Below are positions 1 to 12,021 of a DNA stretch of 64,000 bases, piece after piece; position 1 is the first letter of the stretch, and every line of letters begins with the position of its first letter. The translations under genes and the position numbers were made by a program. The notes beneath the pieces are model-generated. The model had not been told where the DNA came from, made no database searches, and saw nothing but the letters and a program-made list of their open reading frames with translations. Location: NCBI GenBank assembly GCA_946406115.1, contig OX291557.1, forward strand, positions 9,332,501 to 9,396,500, in the 5' to 3' direction. Source of the stretch: Apoda limacodes. Its lineage: Eukaryota > Arthropoda > Insecta > Lepidoptera > Limacodidae.

Positions 1-356
1 GTAAGAATGGGTGGCCTCTTCAAGTTGTGAGATCTGTTATGGGCCTCACGTAGTTTCTCTTCAAGATATGAGATCTTATTAAGGGCCACCACATACTCCT
101 TACTACAGCTGTCAAACGTTTCTATAATTTTCTGAAATTGGTCCCGCTCTTCTAGGACAGTACCATATTGAGTGTGCAACACTGACAACTCATTGCGGAG
201 GCTACTATTTTTGTTTAATATTTCTAAGATTTCTCTTTCGTTATCATCCCTTTCACTGTATAGCTGATCACACTTTTCCTTGGAAATCTTAAGTTCCTGC
301 AAAGCCAGTTGAAGTTTGGACTCTTCCTGGCGAGCAGATGCCTTGCGAGTCATCAT
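1..356 (-). CDS. N-terminal coding exon of an unrecognised coiled-coil protein (partial, runs off the window)
   Basis: Reading the minus strand from a double ATG (356-351) gives 118 codons without a stop to the window edge. The peptide is highly charged and heptad-like, rich in Glu, Lys, Leu and Gln (for example LALQELKISKEKCDQL and EILEILNKNSSLRNELSVL), which indicates a long coiled coil; I see no catalytic motif and no membrane segment. Just upstream on the same strand is a pyrimidine-rich tract ending in ACAG (AG at 365-364), so this may be the second exon of a gene whose 5' leader is spliced on; the ATG then lies 7 bases into the exon. The family is not recognised. Coiled-coil frames of this general style also occur in lepidopteran mobile elements, so a transposon origin is possible; that is recollection, not something shown here. 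Confidence 0.55.
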   Translation of the reverse strand, partial: MMTRKASARQEESKLQLALQELKISKEKCDQLYSERDDNEREILEILNKNSSLRNELSVLHTQYGTVLEERDQFQKIIETFDSCSKEYVVALNKISYLEEKLREAHNRSHNLKRPPIL

Positions 357-363
357 TTTAAGG

Positions 364-3300
364 CTGTTTGAGAGATACAAAAGAGAGAGGTTAAAACTAA
401 CCAAGGAATAGCTTGACAGCGTAACGAAAGAGATGGTTTGTTGACAATTTGCTTCTTAATTGGTTACTTTGCCTTATAACTGTGATTTTTTATGAATACA
501 ATACTGATAAATAATAGTAAAACTCACAATCACAACTAAATAATATACAAAATATGATTGAAAAATTTGAACTTTATAACGGATGGATCGCAGTAACACT
601 AGAAAAAAAAATGTTATCTCGCACTTATTTATGTACATTTAAACCATTATTCTAAATATATAACTAGTTATTTGTAATGTTTTGCGTGAATTTATATTAA
701 AAAGGTACAATTTACTGAAAAACAATTAAATAAAATTACGACAACTTTTGGTCAGCTGTTACTTCATGGGTTGCCACAGGAAAAAAAAAAAAGAAAAAAA
801 GCTATAAACAGAAAATTACAATGCACCCTTTTTTGCGATGCCTAGCAGAGCACTGTTCCGGCACATTTCTTCCCGGTGCGCATTGGTGCAACGTGGGAAC
901 ATCGGATGGTGTCAAGGTGCATGTGAGGGTTGAGGGGAGGGGAATGTGAAGGAAATCACCAGTTTTTGTTGGAGGGCTTCCACGCCTAATGATTCTCATG
1001 GAATCCGTGGGAATTTTGCGTTGTTTTATGGAATTAGACATATACGATCACTAGAGTCATATGTACATACGCTGCTGCTTAAGAACTTAGAAAGTGTTAG
1101 TTTATAATACTTGACATTTACGCCAGTTTTTCGGTTTCATTTAAACAACCTTTTCACCTAGTAGGAACTTACTAAAGTAAAAAAGTTATTTCATTTAAAA
1201 AAACAAAAATTTTTAATTTCACACTACTTACTTAAGTAAACTAACCTTACCTTCTGTATCTTTTAGTTTACCTTAATAAATAAAATGTTAAAGAATTGAA
1301 TTTTTTTAAACATTTAAAAAGAAACCAATGGTATTTTCGCATATAAAGCTGGACAGAAAATTACATTTACAATTTCAGATTGGTGATTTTTGGTCAGTTC
1401 AATTTCTATTTACTTTGCTAGTGAATTGCATAAATTTCCGGCAGCTGAGATGGCGCCACTGACGCTACGTACAGCTTACTCAACAAAATTTGTTCTAAGC
1501 GATCGCTAAGTTGAGACATCTAAATTAATTACCTACTTAGCTACAAGACCAAATTTAAGTGAAGCGAAAGTATCTTCTTGGGATTTAATAGGTTGAGTAA
1601 CTTATCTCGACTCGAGTCGAGTTTAATTTTGATTTTTTCCTTTAGTAACTAACACATGCTTATTCAATATTTTAGATGTTGCTAAGTATACATTTAAATG
1701 AAAAGATAAACAAAGCAATGCACAGTAGTCTAATTTTTAAATTAAACACCATAAGTTTCATTATCATACGGCGCATACTTGATACTATGCAGTTAGATGG
1801 GAGCGATGTATTCTAAGCTCTAATTCTAATTGAGTGCAGAGTGTAAGCTTCAATTACGTATTATCTAGTTTTCGTGAACGAAATAAATGTATAAAAATTA
1901 ATAGCAGTAGGACTTTTATCTAATACGAGATAGTAGGTAAAAAAAAACATTAAGTACCCTCAGAACTCTAAATATTAAAATTATCTTTCGTCAATTTATG
2001 CGAAATAACACTACTTATGCACCTTTACGCAAATTTTGTATGAATTCGTGATTTAAATAGATGTCTATTTCAAAAGACATCTCAACACAAGACAATAAAG
2101 GGTACTCTCGACGCTATTGCTCTAAAAATCAAATAATAATATTAAGATTAAACATCACCCAATGTCATTACAATGTTATGTCGTGACAAACATCTAACCA
2201 AAGAGACTTCAAACATAAGTAGGTACTTAGTATTTGTTGTGCAGTTTGTTTGTTTCACTTAGGTCGAAAAAGACTTGATGTTAAAAACAAAAGTTAACAT
2301 GAAACACAAGTAACTACTTATAAAAGTATTTAACTTAAGCAGGTATGTTACAATGAATGGGTAGGTTTTTTTTTTTCATAAAATTTAATCGTAGGACCTT
2401 AAATTTCAATTTATCTAAAATATACATGATTTATAAAAGAAAAGAGTTTTAACATTTTATGAGTTAGCTTGTTACCGCAGCTCACAGTTCTACAATGTAC
2501 ACCCTACAGTAGGGGCAAAGGCCTCTCTTTGGAGAAGGAGGTTTAGTAGTCCACCGTCCTAGCCTAGTTCTAATTGGAGAACTACCCAAATACGCGAGTT
2601 CTTTGAATATACACAGGTGCTTTATTATCTTTAATACTAAGTCTGTAACAAGCTTATGAAAATGAGATAATATCCTACAACAACGGATTGGTAGTAGATA
2701 GGTACTACATTATTTTCTGTAACTATTATATATATGTTTTTCACATGCCAATCCGTTAGCGTGCCACGCGTGGCATGCACGAGGGCTTTTACGCCAGAAT
2801 TGTTTTATAAACTGAGCGATGGTTTATAAACACGCGTTCATTGATAATGAAGTGGATGTATACGTATTTTTCAACAGGAAAGATCTAGGACAAGACTCTT
2901 TTTCAGCATTTTTTTTTTAAATGACATACGTACAGGGGCGTACCCAGAATCGCGACAAAGATTTTTGCCAGCAGATTATTGTTCATTAATCTATCCAGTA
3001 AGTGCCTGAATTTTTTCATTGCTTAATTTTCATATTTAATATGTTTTAATAAATTTGATTGTTACAGTGCCTGAAGTGAGCGGGGCTTGTCCAAGCCAGA
3101 GTATTTCAGCTGTTTTTTCACCCCTCTGAGAAAATAATAAATAATAAATTGGTCCTACAGTTCCGATGGTCGAGACTTTTTAATATGATTTTTTGTCCTC
3201 TTTTCGAATTTTTAGATTTTAAAAATATTGTTAAGTTTTTGAGATATTTGCAAAAAACCAAATCCCCCTTTTTTCAGTAAATTGTTCATAACTTTTTGAG

Positions 3301-4019
3301 CGGAACTTAATTTTCTTTAAAAATTATCTAGAATCGATTCCGAATCGAATGACACCTCATTCATGTTTTTCCGAGACTGCTCAAATGTTGAACAAAAAAA
3401 CCACTAACCTAATTGTGGACAAGACTATGAAGAAAGATCTTGTTTTATCTTGGCTCTATGTAACTTGAAAACCTCTAAAATATCAACTGAATAGGATTAT
3501 TAAATGTCTAATCAAATGAAATAAAATTGAAATGTGTAAAATAACTATCTAGAGATATCACATAGCACTTTCAAATTCAATGCAATGTGTTTTAGATGAT
3601 TTGTTTACCTATTGTTATAGATGTGATCGTGTGAGTCGCATACCAAAAACAAACACTAATTACGCAAATATTTTTTTGCTTGTATGATAAACAGATCCGT
3701 CTCTGTTTTTGAGTATTAATTGCTACATTTACGGACTAAGAACCATTATTGCATTAATTTCCTGCGCAACTCGTTCATAAACGTTAAAAAAACTGTTTGC
3801 AATTATTTTTATACATCTAAAGATAGTTTTGTATTCGTATCTGTCTATAGTTTTATTGGTGGAGGTTGAGAAAGCAGCTGTTACATAATACTGTTGAGTT
3901 TAGACGCCTCAGAATATTATATAAGATTACATCTACAAATAAATAATAGAGGAGTTATACATGTGTAACCTTAATGAAATGAATATTGAACATAGTTTCC
4001 ATAAATCCAGGTTATCAAT
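364..4019. other. AT-rich stretch without a supportable gene
   Basis: Mostly AT-rich low-complexity DNA. A GC-richer block at about 815-1040 is open on the minus strand for 79 codons but has no recognisable motif or splice context. A short LINE-tail-like piece (GGGGCAAAGGCCTCTCTTTG) sits at about 2513-2532. A 14-bp perfect palindrome, TGCCACGCGTGGCA, lies at 2762-2775. I see no other gene. Confidence 0.4.
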
Positions 4020-4280
4020 CACAGATAAACCTAAATACGTCCAGTGCCGTTTGAGAGAAACTTCCGCCCGCGAACGTTTGACTTGTGGAATGATCTCCTT
4101 GCCAAGGTCTTCTCTAGGGACTACAATATGGGGTTCTTCAAGGAAGACGTAATTAGATTTTCAAAGGGTCGGTTACTTGCGGGTTATGCGCACAGTGTTG
4201 CATTGCAAGCATCGATAGGTTGCGGTTACCGCTTGATATCAGGAGGACCGCAAGCTTGTTTGCCACCTTGGTAGTAGGAA
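4020..4280 (+). mobile_element. LINE 3' fragment (family L1x of this window)
   Basis: Two overlapping frames encode a frameshifted copy of the reverse-transcriptase C-terminus seen better at 21276-21995: RNFRPRTFDLWND, then AKVFSRDYNMGFFKEDVIRF. It ends with the family's shared 3' tail (TTTGCCACCTTGGTAGTA followed by an A-run), so the copy is 5'-truncated and in plus orientation. Confidence 0.8.
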
Positions 4281-4810
4281 AAAAACCATTTATCACATAT
4301 GACAGGCCTTCCCGCGGGTAATAAAGCATAGTCAGGAGTATTGAGCTGTCAAATTCTTCATCTATGTAGTAATTTGATATTTTTCCATCAATAGAGTGCA
4401 CTATAGAGTGTTTTTCGCACTCGGTACGCAGTTTCTTAGCGAGGCTAAGTACTATTACAGTCCAGTACCGTATTTCGATGTTTTTACAAGCATAATCCCG
4501 AGATATAGGTGTTACTTCGATTTGCTAATAGAAATATGACTACATGCAGTTTGATTGCGGTAAGCAAGCCTTCCATAAATAAAATTTTAATAATGAAATC
4601 ATCAAGTAATTTCTTATAATTGCAATGTTAAGTTATATTTGTTGCAATTACCTACTTTTAAAACCTTGTTGAATATAATATGTGTATGTGTTCATTTATT
4701 AATTAGTTCCATTTTAAATTCCAACAAAAAGTACCTTTTTAGCTATAAAAAATAATTACGGATCGATGTCATTACGGACATTTATTAATTATCCAATTAT
4801 TATTAATTAT

Positions 4811-5105
4811 TAGACTTTGCCAGTGGCTCCGGCTGCCCTAAATTCGATTATCGGCGTGGAACTCCTTCATTAACTCCAATTAGTTATACCAATGAATTGC
4901 TATAGCATGCTATAGGTGCAGCAATCCGTTTAACTCTGTTATAGTTATTTAAGCAGGGACTTTTGATTTGCCTATATGCTATTCCAGGACCTAACCTATA
5001 TGTATGCCAAGTTTTATCCCGATCCGTCCAATGGTTGAAGCGTGATTGAGTAACAAACATCCATCCAGCCATACTAACTTTCACATTTATAATATTAGTA
5101 GGATG
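4811..5105 (+). repeat. RTE/SINE-like dispersed 3' tail repeat
   Basis: Contains the recurrent module TTTATCCCGATCCGTCCA followed by a GATTGAGTAACAAACATCC stretch and an ATAATATTAGTAGGATG end. The same module recurs at 44640, 44795 and 51480 and inverted near 62000-62310, so it is a dispersed retroelement tail and not a gene. Confidence 0.7.
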
Positions 5106-6195
5106 TAAGTCGGGTTAATTTCTGTAAGTGAGGCAATGACTTTAAGGATTGTTAGTGTTGCCTTACTTTAAAATAAAATTAATTAAAGATTTAAATAATG
5201 TTCATAAAATGTATTAAATGCATGTAATTGCACCAAAAACGAAACGCACCAAAATTTGAACACCTAATTAACTGTATTGCCAAGAAACATTTTTCAAATT
5301 ATCTTATCCTGACACAAGATAAGGTAGAGCAAATAGATAAAAGAAAAATATGCCAAGTGGTGTTTGAGAGCGGGTCTGCAAACAGATAGAGCAGGTAGGT
5401 AGTTCCATTTTTTTCTGTATATTTGCCCACTGTGTCCGTACAATACTCAAACACCTGTAACCAAATCCTTTTCAACAAGATACCTAGTCAATGCGCAGAT
5501 AATATTCCGTTAGTTAACACAGAAAACGAGTTTTTCCACGTGTTAGCGTTAGCAATATTTATGAGCTAAAATAGAATTTAATATGTTCAGTATATCCGAC
5601 AATTGTCTTAAATGCTAGTGTTGTTCGTATTGTTTTACTATTCATTACTATATTCACTTCGCTTGCTGTTATAATATAAAACGTTTAATTACGTAACAGA
5701 TTCTTAATTACTACAGCAATTATTGCATTGAATACGTAGTACCTACCATATACTATAAATATTACAAAATGGATATGTAAGTATTGTTAAGTATTGCTGG
5801 CTTATTTTTTATTTCTTTGATTCATATTCCTAAGTATTAGCTTAAACAATCACATTAAGCATCAAATGTTAGTATTCATTAACTAACAAATGAATTACGT
5901 GGCATTAAGTTATTGTAGAAAAAGGCTTTACAAACGTTGTAGAAAAAGGCTTTACAAACGACACTTAAATAATTACTCAGTTACGAAAAGATGAAGAGGA
6001 TATACGTAATGAATATAAGTACAGAAATTCTTCATTCATATAAAGTGATATGTCTATCTAAATATTTTTTATTAACATATTCCAACGTAAATATTCTTAT
6101 TTCAATACGTGATCTATCTGACTCTACGTAGAGCAAAATTAAAAATAACGCAATAGTGTAGCATTCATAAAAAAAAACGATGATTAAACGCATAC
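5106..6195. other. AT-rich spacer with one small perfect tandem repeat
   Basis: No gene seen. At 5913-5936 and 5937-5960 a 24-bp unit, starting TTGTAGAAAAAGGC, is repeated twice without mismatch. Confidence 0.5.
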
Positions 6196-6322
6196 CTGAA
6201 GAAAAATTATCGCGGAATGAATAACAAGAATTGTTTAACGCCGATGAAGCCTCCAATTCAAGGACTGTATCCACAACACCAGAAAAACTTGTTGTCACTG
6301 TTTCAAAAGCCACACTTAACCA
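6196..6322 (-). CDS. Possible internal coding exon, unrecognised
   Basis: On the minus strand a 42-codon open segment (VAFETVTTSFSGVVDTVLEL is its core) lies between an acceptor-like AG (6324-6323, after TTCTTATTTCAAAT) and a good donor, TTCTTCAG/GTATGC (GT at 6195-6194). No ATG opens it, so it would be an internal exon starting in phase 0 and ending in phase 1. It cannot be spliced directly to the coiled-coil exon at 363-1, because that join meets a TGA at once. Family unknown; it may be a chance open frame. Confidence 0.25.
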
Positions 6323-7275
6323 CTATTTGAAATAAGAATTTCCAAAATGAACAACAACACTTAAAACAACAACAGTATTTGGCTAAATAATTCTAAAAAT
6401 GCAGTTATCGATAAACTAACAGGTTTTATTTACGAATTAATAAACATATCCGTAATCAACACACCTGCGAGTGAAATACGCTAGAGTTACGCGGTGACTG
6501 ACGGTATTGCGAGACAGAGATAGCGCCATACTTGTAGAAAAGAGATAACTCGTGACGTGGGAGGGACGACCGCTAAGCATTAAGTGCACACACTGTTCCA
6601 CTTTCCCAGCATTTCCAAGATAATGGAAAACTTTTCTTTTATAGCATTGTAGCTGTTAATTTGAAATGCAATTGCTTTAGTATTTACGTGTTCTAGTTGC
6701 TCATTAATAGCTAAAAGTTAAACTCATTTTTTTATATATTAACTGGAATTGTTGTGCCTGCAATAATTAAATTTGTTTTGGTGTCAACATGGAAAAGTAA
6801 TAGTTGGTTAAGTAAACTTTATTTGCTTAGATTTTTAATTAACATTTATATGTATCTATTGATATTAAACTTATAGATATATTGTTAAACATAATAATAA
6901 AATAAAATTTATAAAATAAAAATGAACCATAGAAAAAATAAAAGCAGAATTCTCATGTAAGTACATAAAACTAAAACTGAAGTTAAAGTCAATTTTTAAT
7001 TCAAGTTAGGTTTTTTACAAACACTTTTGAACCGTCAAAATTATTAAATGCTTTTTTAGTACTACGCAATCACATAACTAAGAGTATGCATTCAATTCAA
7101 TAATACTTTTCTAAACTGTACCTCCTAAAATTTAAAGTATTTAAAATTCTATTTTATATTTTAGTGCTTCGAGAGTACAAGAACAACTTATTATTTCATT
7201 GCATGAACGTAAATTATTCACCACAATAAATTTTAAAATCACTGATCAAATTAAAAACTTAAATATTTTTTCCAG

Positions 7276-7379
7276 ATCATAGCAGTATGCGACCCACAGT
7301 GCGACCGTACCTCCTGTTACCTGGCACCGGCGACCACGGCGCGGCGGCCCCCCTCACCCCTCTCATCTGCACGTTTTAA
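7276..7379 (+). CDS. Possible terminal coding exon in a GC-rich islet, unrecognised
   Basis: A sharp GC-rich islet stands out in AT-rich DNA. It follows a strong acceptor (ATTTTTTCCAG, AG at 7274-7275) and reads open to a TAA at 7377-7379, with a peptide rich in Pro, Leu and Gly such as MRPTVRPYLLLPGTGDHG. The minus strand is also open here, with an ATG and donor-like GTAACA and GTACGG sites, so strand is uncertain. No partner exon is recognised nearby. Confidence 0.3.
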
Positions 7380-7967
7380 AATTCTTGTTGTACGATGTTA
7401 GAACAAAACATCATATTTTATTTGTAAAAAAACCTTAATTTTTTTAAGGATTTGAATAATTATTTGTTATACATTTTAAAAGTTTCAATTTGTGAACTTA
7501 CTTATACCCTCAAGTTTACGCTTGACAAGTTGGACGAGTTATAGAAAGGGATGCGTCCAACAGGTGGCACATAAAGCGCACCGTTACATTATACACAATT
7601 TTTAAAAAGCAATTCAAATTGTTTATTTAAACTGAACTTTGCAATCAACATTTTTGTTTACAAATTTTTTGTTTTTTAGAATTATGTATGGTCGCGGTCA
7701 GAAAATGTTTACCAGTTTTGAAATTAGATTCTATATCACACTTTTTTCACTAAGTCTAAAATGCCATATCAAGTTACTTATTACCTTTCAAAAGCTATTA
7801 TGCAAAATGACACATCGAGAAAAACAACGAGAATTATTGATCACTCTTTGATAATGAAACTTATTTCTTTATTTGTTTGTTGAAATGGCATTTATCAAAA
7901 AATATTGTTTGAACGTCGTTTTGACAAGAGTAAAATTTTAATAAAGATTTTTTCATAATGAAATAAA

Positions 7968-8928
7968 ATGGCAAGTTTAATACTGGAGCAAAGGGCTCAA
8001 ATAATATTTCTCTTCGAAGATGGACATAGTATTAGTGCTATATCACCAGAAAATATATCGCGATTCACTGTGAGGTTTTGGATTACGCGTCACGGCGAAG
8101 TAGAGCAAATAACAGATCATAGAAATAATTCAGGACGACGACCGATACTAACCGCCGCGCAAATAACAGAAATGATTCGTCGTTACGAAGATAATTGTTT
8201 CACACCAACAAGTTATTTTGCTGCTTTATATGATGTGAGTGCTCGGACGATCCGACGAGCTTTGCACAATGTTGGACTACACTACAGACACCATGTTATT
8301 AAAGTTGTGCTGAAACCTCACCACAAAACAGCCCGGCTTAATTTTGATTGGTCGAATACTATATTTACCAAAAATTTATTTATTAAAAACTTTTAAATCA
8401 AGCCAAATCGGAAGATTAACTTTATGGCGCTACAATCAAACTCGGTATGATGAAGGTCATATTGTGCCTCAAAACGAGTCAGGTCGCATTATAGTAAACT
8501 TATTGGGGTGGATGAGCCTTGACGGCGTCGGAGAACTGGCGTCGTTAGAGAATAGGGCTACTGCCATTAATTATGTGTCGCTTTTGGAAGAAGTGATGCT
8601 GCCTACTGTGCGCATAGTGTATCCTGCAACGGAATTCCCACACATTACTTATGTTCAAGATAATGCACGGATACACACAGCCCGTGCTACTATGGCGTGG
8701 TTCAACCTGCACCGTGACATTCCTCCCATTCAATGGCCCGCTCGGTCTGCTGATTTAAACCCTATTGAAAACTTAGGGGGTTTATGGATCAACGCTGAGA
8801 CTGTCAAAATTAAAGAAACCCTCAAGCTCTTAGATCACACTGTGCTCGAGTATTGGATGATATCAGTGGTACTGATCTATACGAGCGTCTTGTTGCATCT
8901 ATCCCAGGTAGTCTATGTGCCGCCATAG
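7968..8928 (+). pseudogene. Tc1/mariner-type DDE transposase, frameshifted
   Basis: The first frame (7968-8396) gives a helix-turn-helix N-terminal half (for example ILEQRAQIIFLFEDGHSISA, later SARTIRRALHNVGLHYR). The second frame (from about 8370 to 8928) gives the catalytic half with YVQDNARIHTA and WPARSADLNPIEN, the second Asp and the final acidic residue of the DDE triad; I count 35 residues between them. The junction near 8350-8400 is where the first catalytic Asp is expected; I find no clear DES motif there, so it is lost or scrambled. Trp-Gly after PIENL is also altered (LGGLW). Inactive as it stands. Confidence 0.85.
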
Positions 8929-9307
8929 CTGCGGAGGGAGGTAATACTAGATATTAAATAAAGATTTTTGAAGTGTCTATTTTATTATTTCTTCATATTC
9001 TTAGTTAAAAAACTATAATATTAATTTTTTCAAAGAAGGTTTTCTATATATCAAAATCAAGTTTTGATAGTCAGTCCATCTCCTAGAGCAACGATGGCGA
9101 ACCCATGGCAATTCGGGTACGCCAATTGCAAGTCATTTTTAGAAATGAACGCCAGTTGAGCTTCCATTCTGCTTAGTAACAAAGTGCGACCCTAATGTGA
9201 GATTTTTAGCAACTAATTTGCGACAGCAGAAATCACACAATTTTTTTTTTATTTGAATATAAATATTAAACATTTCGATTGCTGTAAACATTTCGAGCTG
9301 CAAGTAT

Positions 9308-10522
9308 TATTACGGAACGACCGTTTCCGGTGGTCCGTCTCCGACAGAGGACCGGATGATGTAGGAAACGATAGAAGTTTCTGGGCATTCGCTCTTAGGT
9401 CCATTACCACTGTGGTAATTTAAATTTAGAGATCAAAGAATCTCTAGATGTTTGACATCGCTAAGTCAAAACAGTTCACTTTACGTAGATACTCCGTTCA
9501 TATTAAAAATTCCGTTGATAATTATTTTCACTGATTCTATTATTAAATTACAAATTGCTGCATACTTCTATGCTATAAAAGAAATCCGTCCTCGGTAATT
9601 TTGTATATTTATTTTCTCTCGTTCTGTGTATTGTGAGTTATTGGTAAGTCGCTTATCCATTTCTCTTTCTCCTTGACAGTAGGTTCTTAGTATATATATA
9701 TACTACATATATATATTGCTTTACTACGGCTCTACGCCTAAACTGAGGTCCGTGAGAAGACGTCTTTGTATGCGGGCGCACATTTGTTGTTTAACGACGG
9801 CGCACGGCAGCTGCTTTGCTGTTCTTTTACTGGGGAAGGCCGGAGTCTACTAAACTCCAAATCCTCGGCCTGCCCGGAGTCTCCTTGACTCCAAACCTTC
9901 GGCCTGTGCAGTACGGGTGCTTTCTTGAACACCGCTACACGCGAAGGTTACGGGGCGACCTGCTCTACGCCGAAGCTGCTGGCAAGCTACATTCACGTGC
10001 GGTCTTGCACTGTGCTAGCCACGTGCGGCCTTACCTTGTGCCTGCCACGGGCGGCATTTTCACTACTCACCACACGCTGTTAGGCCACGTAAAATCAGTC
10101 CCATCCGCGTCTTCTTTCTACGGCGGTGCTGACCTGAGGGGTGCCTACAGCGAGCAAGACATCGAATCGGGCTCTAGGCCGAAGAGACCTGAGTGTACTA
10201 GTTCCCTAATAAAAGCTTTAAAAACTACACTTAAAATCTGTGTAGGCAGGCTTGCGTTATCTTTCTATTTATTTAGGTCCTATATGATGTGAATTAGGTA
10301 GCTGTGATCTAGATATTTAAGTGTTAAGAATCACCTTATGTGATTAGGATATTGTGCATTAAAAGCTGTTACTATGAAAGAGTATACTAATATAACCTGC
10401 CTTACCCTTGAAAAGTGTTTCTTTACTCGCCTTTGAACTCCCTCTATCTTTTCTCCTCCTTCTGAGCACCTAGCCGGTGCATTCGGTAACAGGGCACTAC
10501 TGATTTAACCTGTCCTGTTATA
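9308..10522 (+). repeat. Left LTR of the Gypsy element
   Basis: Direct repeat of 15995-16873. It is 1215 bp and carries about 340 bp (roughly 9455-9800) that the right LTR lacks. It includes a GC-rich block (about 9830-10200) open for more than 100 codons in both LTRs, but with no recognisable domain. Two tandem hairpin-like units with GGAGT...ACTCC arms lie at about 9840-9895. Confidence 0.85.
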
Positions 10523-10851
10523 GGTGCGCCCTTTCACGTGGGTTTTAGAGGTATTCTACTTTCTTTAAAGTAAAAAGATTTTTCAAGCTAAGGTTCAGAG
10601 ATTTTAGGGTGTCTAATCCTTATTTTTTTTCAGCTTCTTATGAAATTGTATTTTAGCATAGCGGTATACTCATTCATTGTTTATCTAACCCTAGGTAAGG
10701 TGTTAATAATTTCTTTAGAACGTGTCGGTGGTAAGCCGAGTACCATATACTAGGTTACTAACGTCTTTTGCTTATTATTTCATTGTATTTAACTGATTAC
10801 TACTACTAAATCTAATCTATCTGATATCTGTGTGTAACAGAGGCATTCCAG

Positions 10852-11754
10852 ATGGCAGGCGATTTAATTAGGTTTCTGCCTTAAAAGGCTCTACAGTATG
10901 AGTTGCTTCTTAGAGGTGTAGAACCTGCTTCTAAAATCGATCTGATGCGCGTTCAGTACGAAAAACTACCTTCAACTACTGTTGTTTCTGATCTAAGCCC
11001 ATTGGAATGTGACGTAGATATCGATCAGATATCTAAATTGCTTAAAATCTGAAAAGCCAAAGTTGATTTAACAATTTTTAGTGGAAATGTATCTAAAGCT
11101 GATCTTGAAGCTATTTTTCAGCACTTAATGCTTAGATTTTCTAGGATCAATATTGACGAGAATGAGGATGAATCTCTTATAGATAAGTTCTCAGACCTTT
11201 CGTCAGACTATACAAAGATTTCTCAAAGTTATTTGAATTTTTGCAAGGGCATTGTCGAAAATGCTGATCCTAAGCCTTGTATTTCTTCTCCTACTAATAC
11301 TGAAAAAATAGTTGTCATTGAACGCTCTCCTCTTCTAGATTTTAAAAAGTTCAAATGCGATGGTCAATCTTGTCCAATTGAATTCTTAAGAAACGTTACT
11401 GAAATGGCTTCATTTAAGTCTGTTTCGGATGACAAATTGTATTCACTTTTGTTTGAAATGTTGAGCGGTCCAGCACTCGAATGGTTCCGTAACAAAAAAG
11501 ATGTACTAATAAATTGGAATTTATTCAAAACCGATTTTCTTAAGGATTTTGAGGTTCCTGATGCTGACTATTTATTAAGAAAAAAAATTGAGGCCAGAAA
11601 ACAAAAATCTAATGAAAAGGCCATAATTTTTATTACTAAGGTGCAAAATCTTTGCAGAAAACTTAGGTCCCCAATGTCAGAATCAGAGATTGTTTCTATT
11701 GCATTCTTTTGCATTCTATTGCAATACAGTTGCGACAATCGGACGTTGTTTTAA
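10852..11754 (+). pseudogene. Gypsy gag (retrotransposon gag/capsid), with in-frame stops
   Basis: From ATG 10852 the frame runs through a TAA at 10882-10884 and a TGA near 11050, then stays open 11128-11754. The segment GPALEWFRNKKDVLINWNLF is typical of the Ty3-type Gag central region. Near 11700-11730 a local duplication of a GCATTCTTTT-like word precedes a frame break. The zinc-knuckle part continues in another frame from 11801. Confidence 0.75.
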
Positions 11755-11800
11755 TTGACTCTTTGTTTGAAGCTTGTAAATGGTTTAAACGTCTATTGCG

Positions 11801-11988
11801 ATGAATACTTCTATTCCTAGCACGAGCTCTCTTAATACTTCTAATAATATTCTTTCTACTTCTATAGAAAACAAGGTTAGTCTTGTACAGTCTACTCCTA
11901 AAACTAACAAGAGAAACCTATGTTTTAGATGTAACTCTGAATCGCACACGACGTTACAATGTAACTCTCGTGACATTGTATGTTTTGG

Positions 11989-12021
<33 letters not shown>

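Noticed and set aside
802..1041. 79-codon minus-strand frame in a GC-richer block
   Set aside because: No motif, no splice context and no stop-to-start logic linking it to the coiled-coil exon; kept only as a remark.
6032..6313. 93-codon minus-strand frame with a hydrophobic stretch
   Set aside because: It would start with GTG, not ATG; the hydrophobic part lies after a good splice donor and is AT-rich intron-like sequence. Only the part before the donor is kept as a weak exon candidate.
9738..9932. 64-codon minus-strand frame in the LTR
   Set aside because: Antisense of the LTR hairpin region; a partly similar frame occurs in the other LTR by homology, with no protein-like features.
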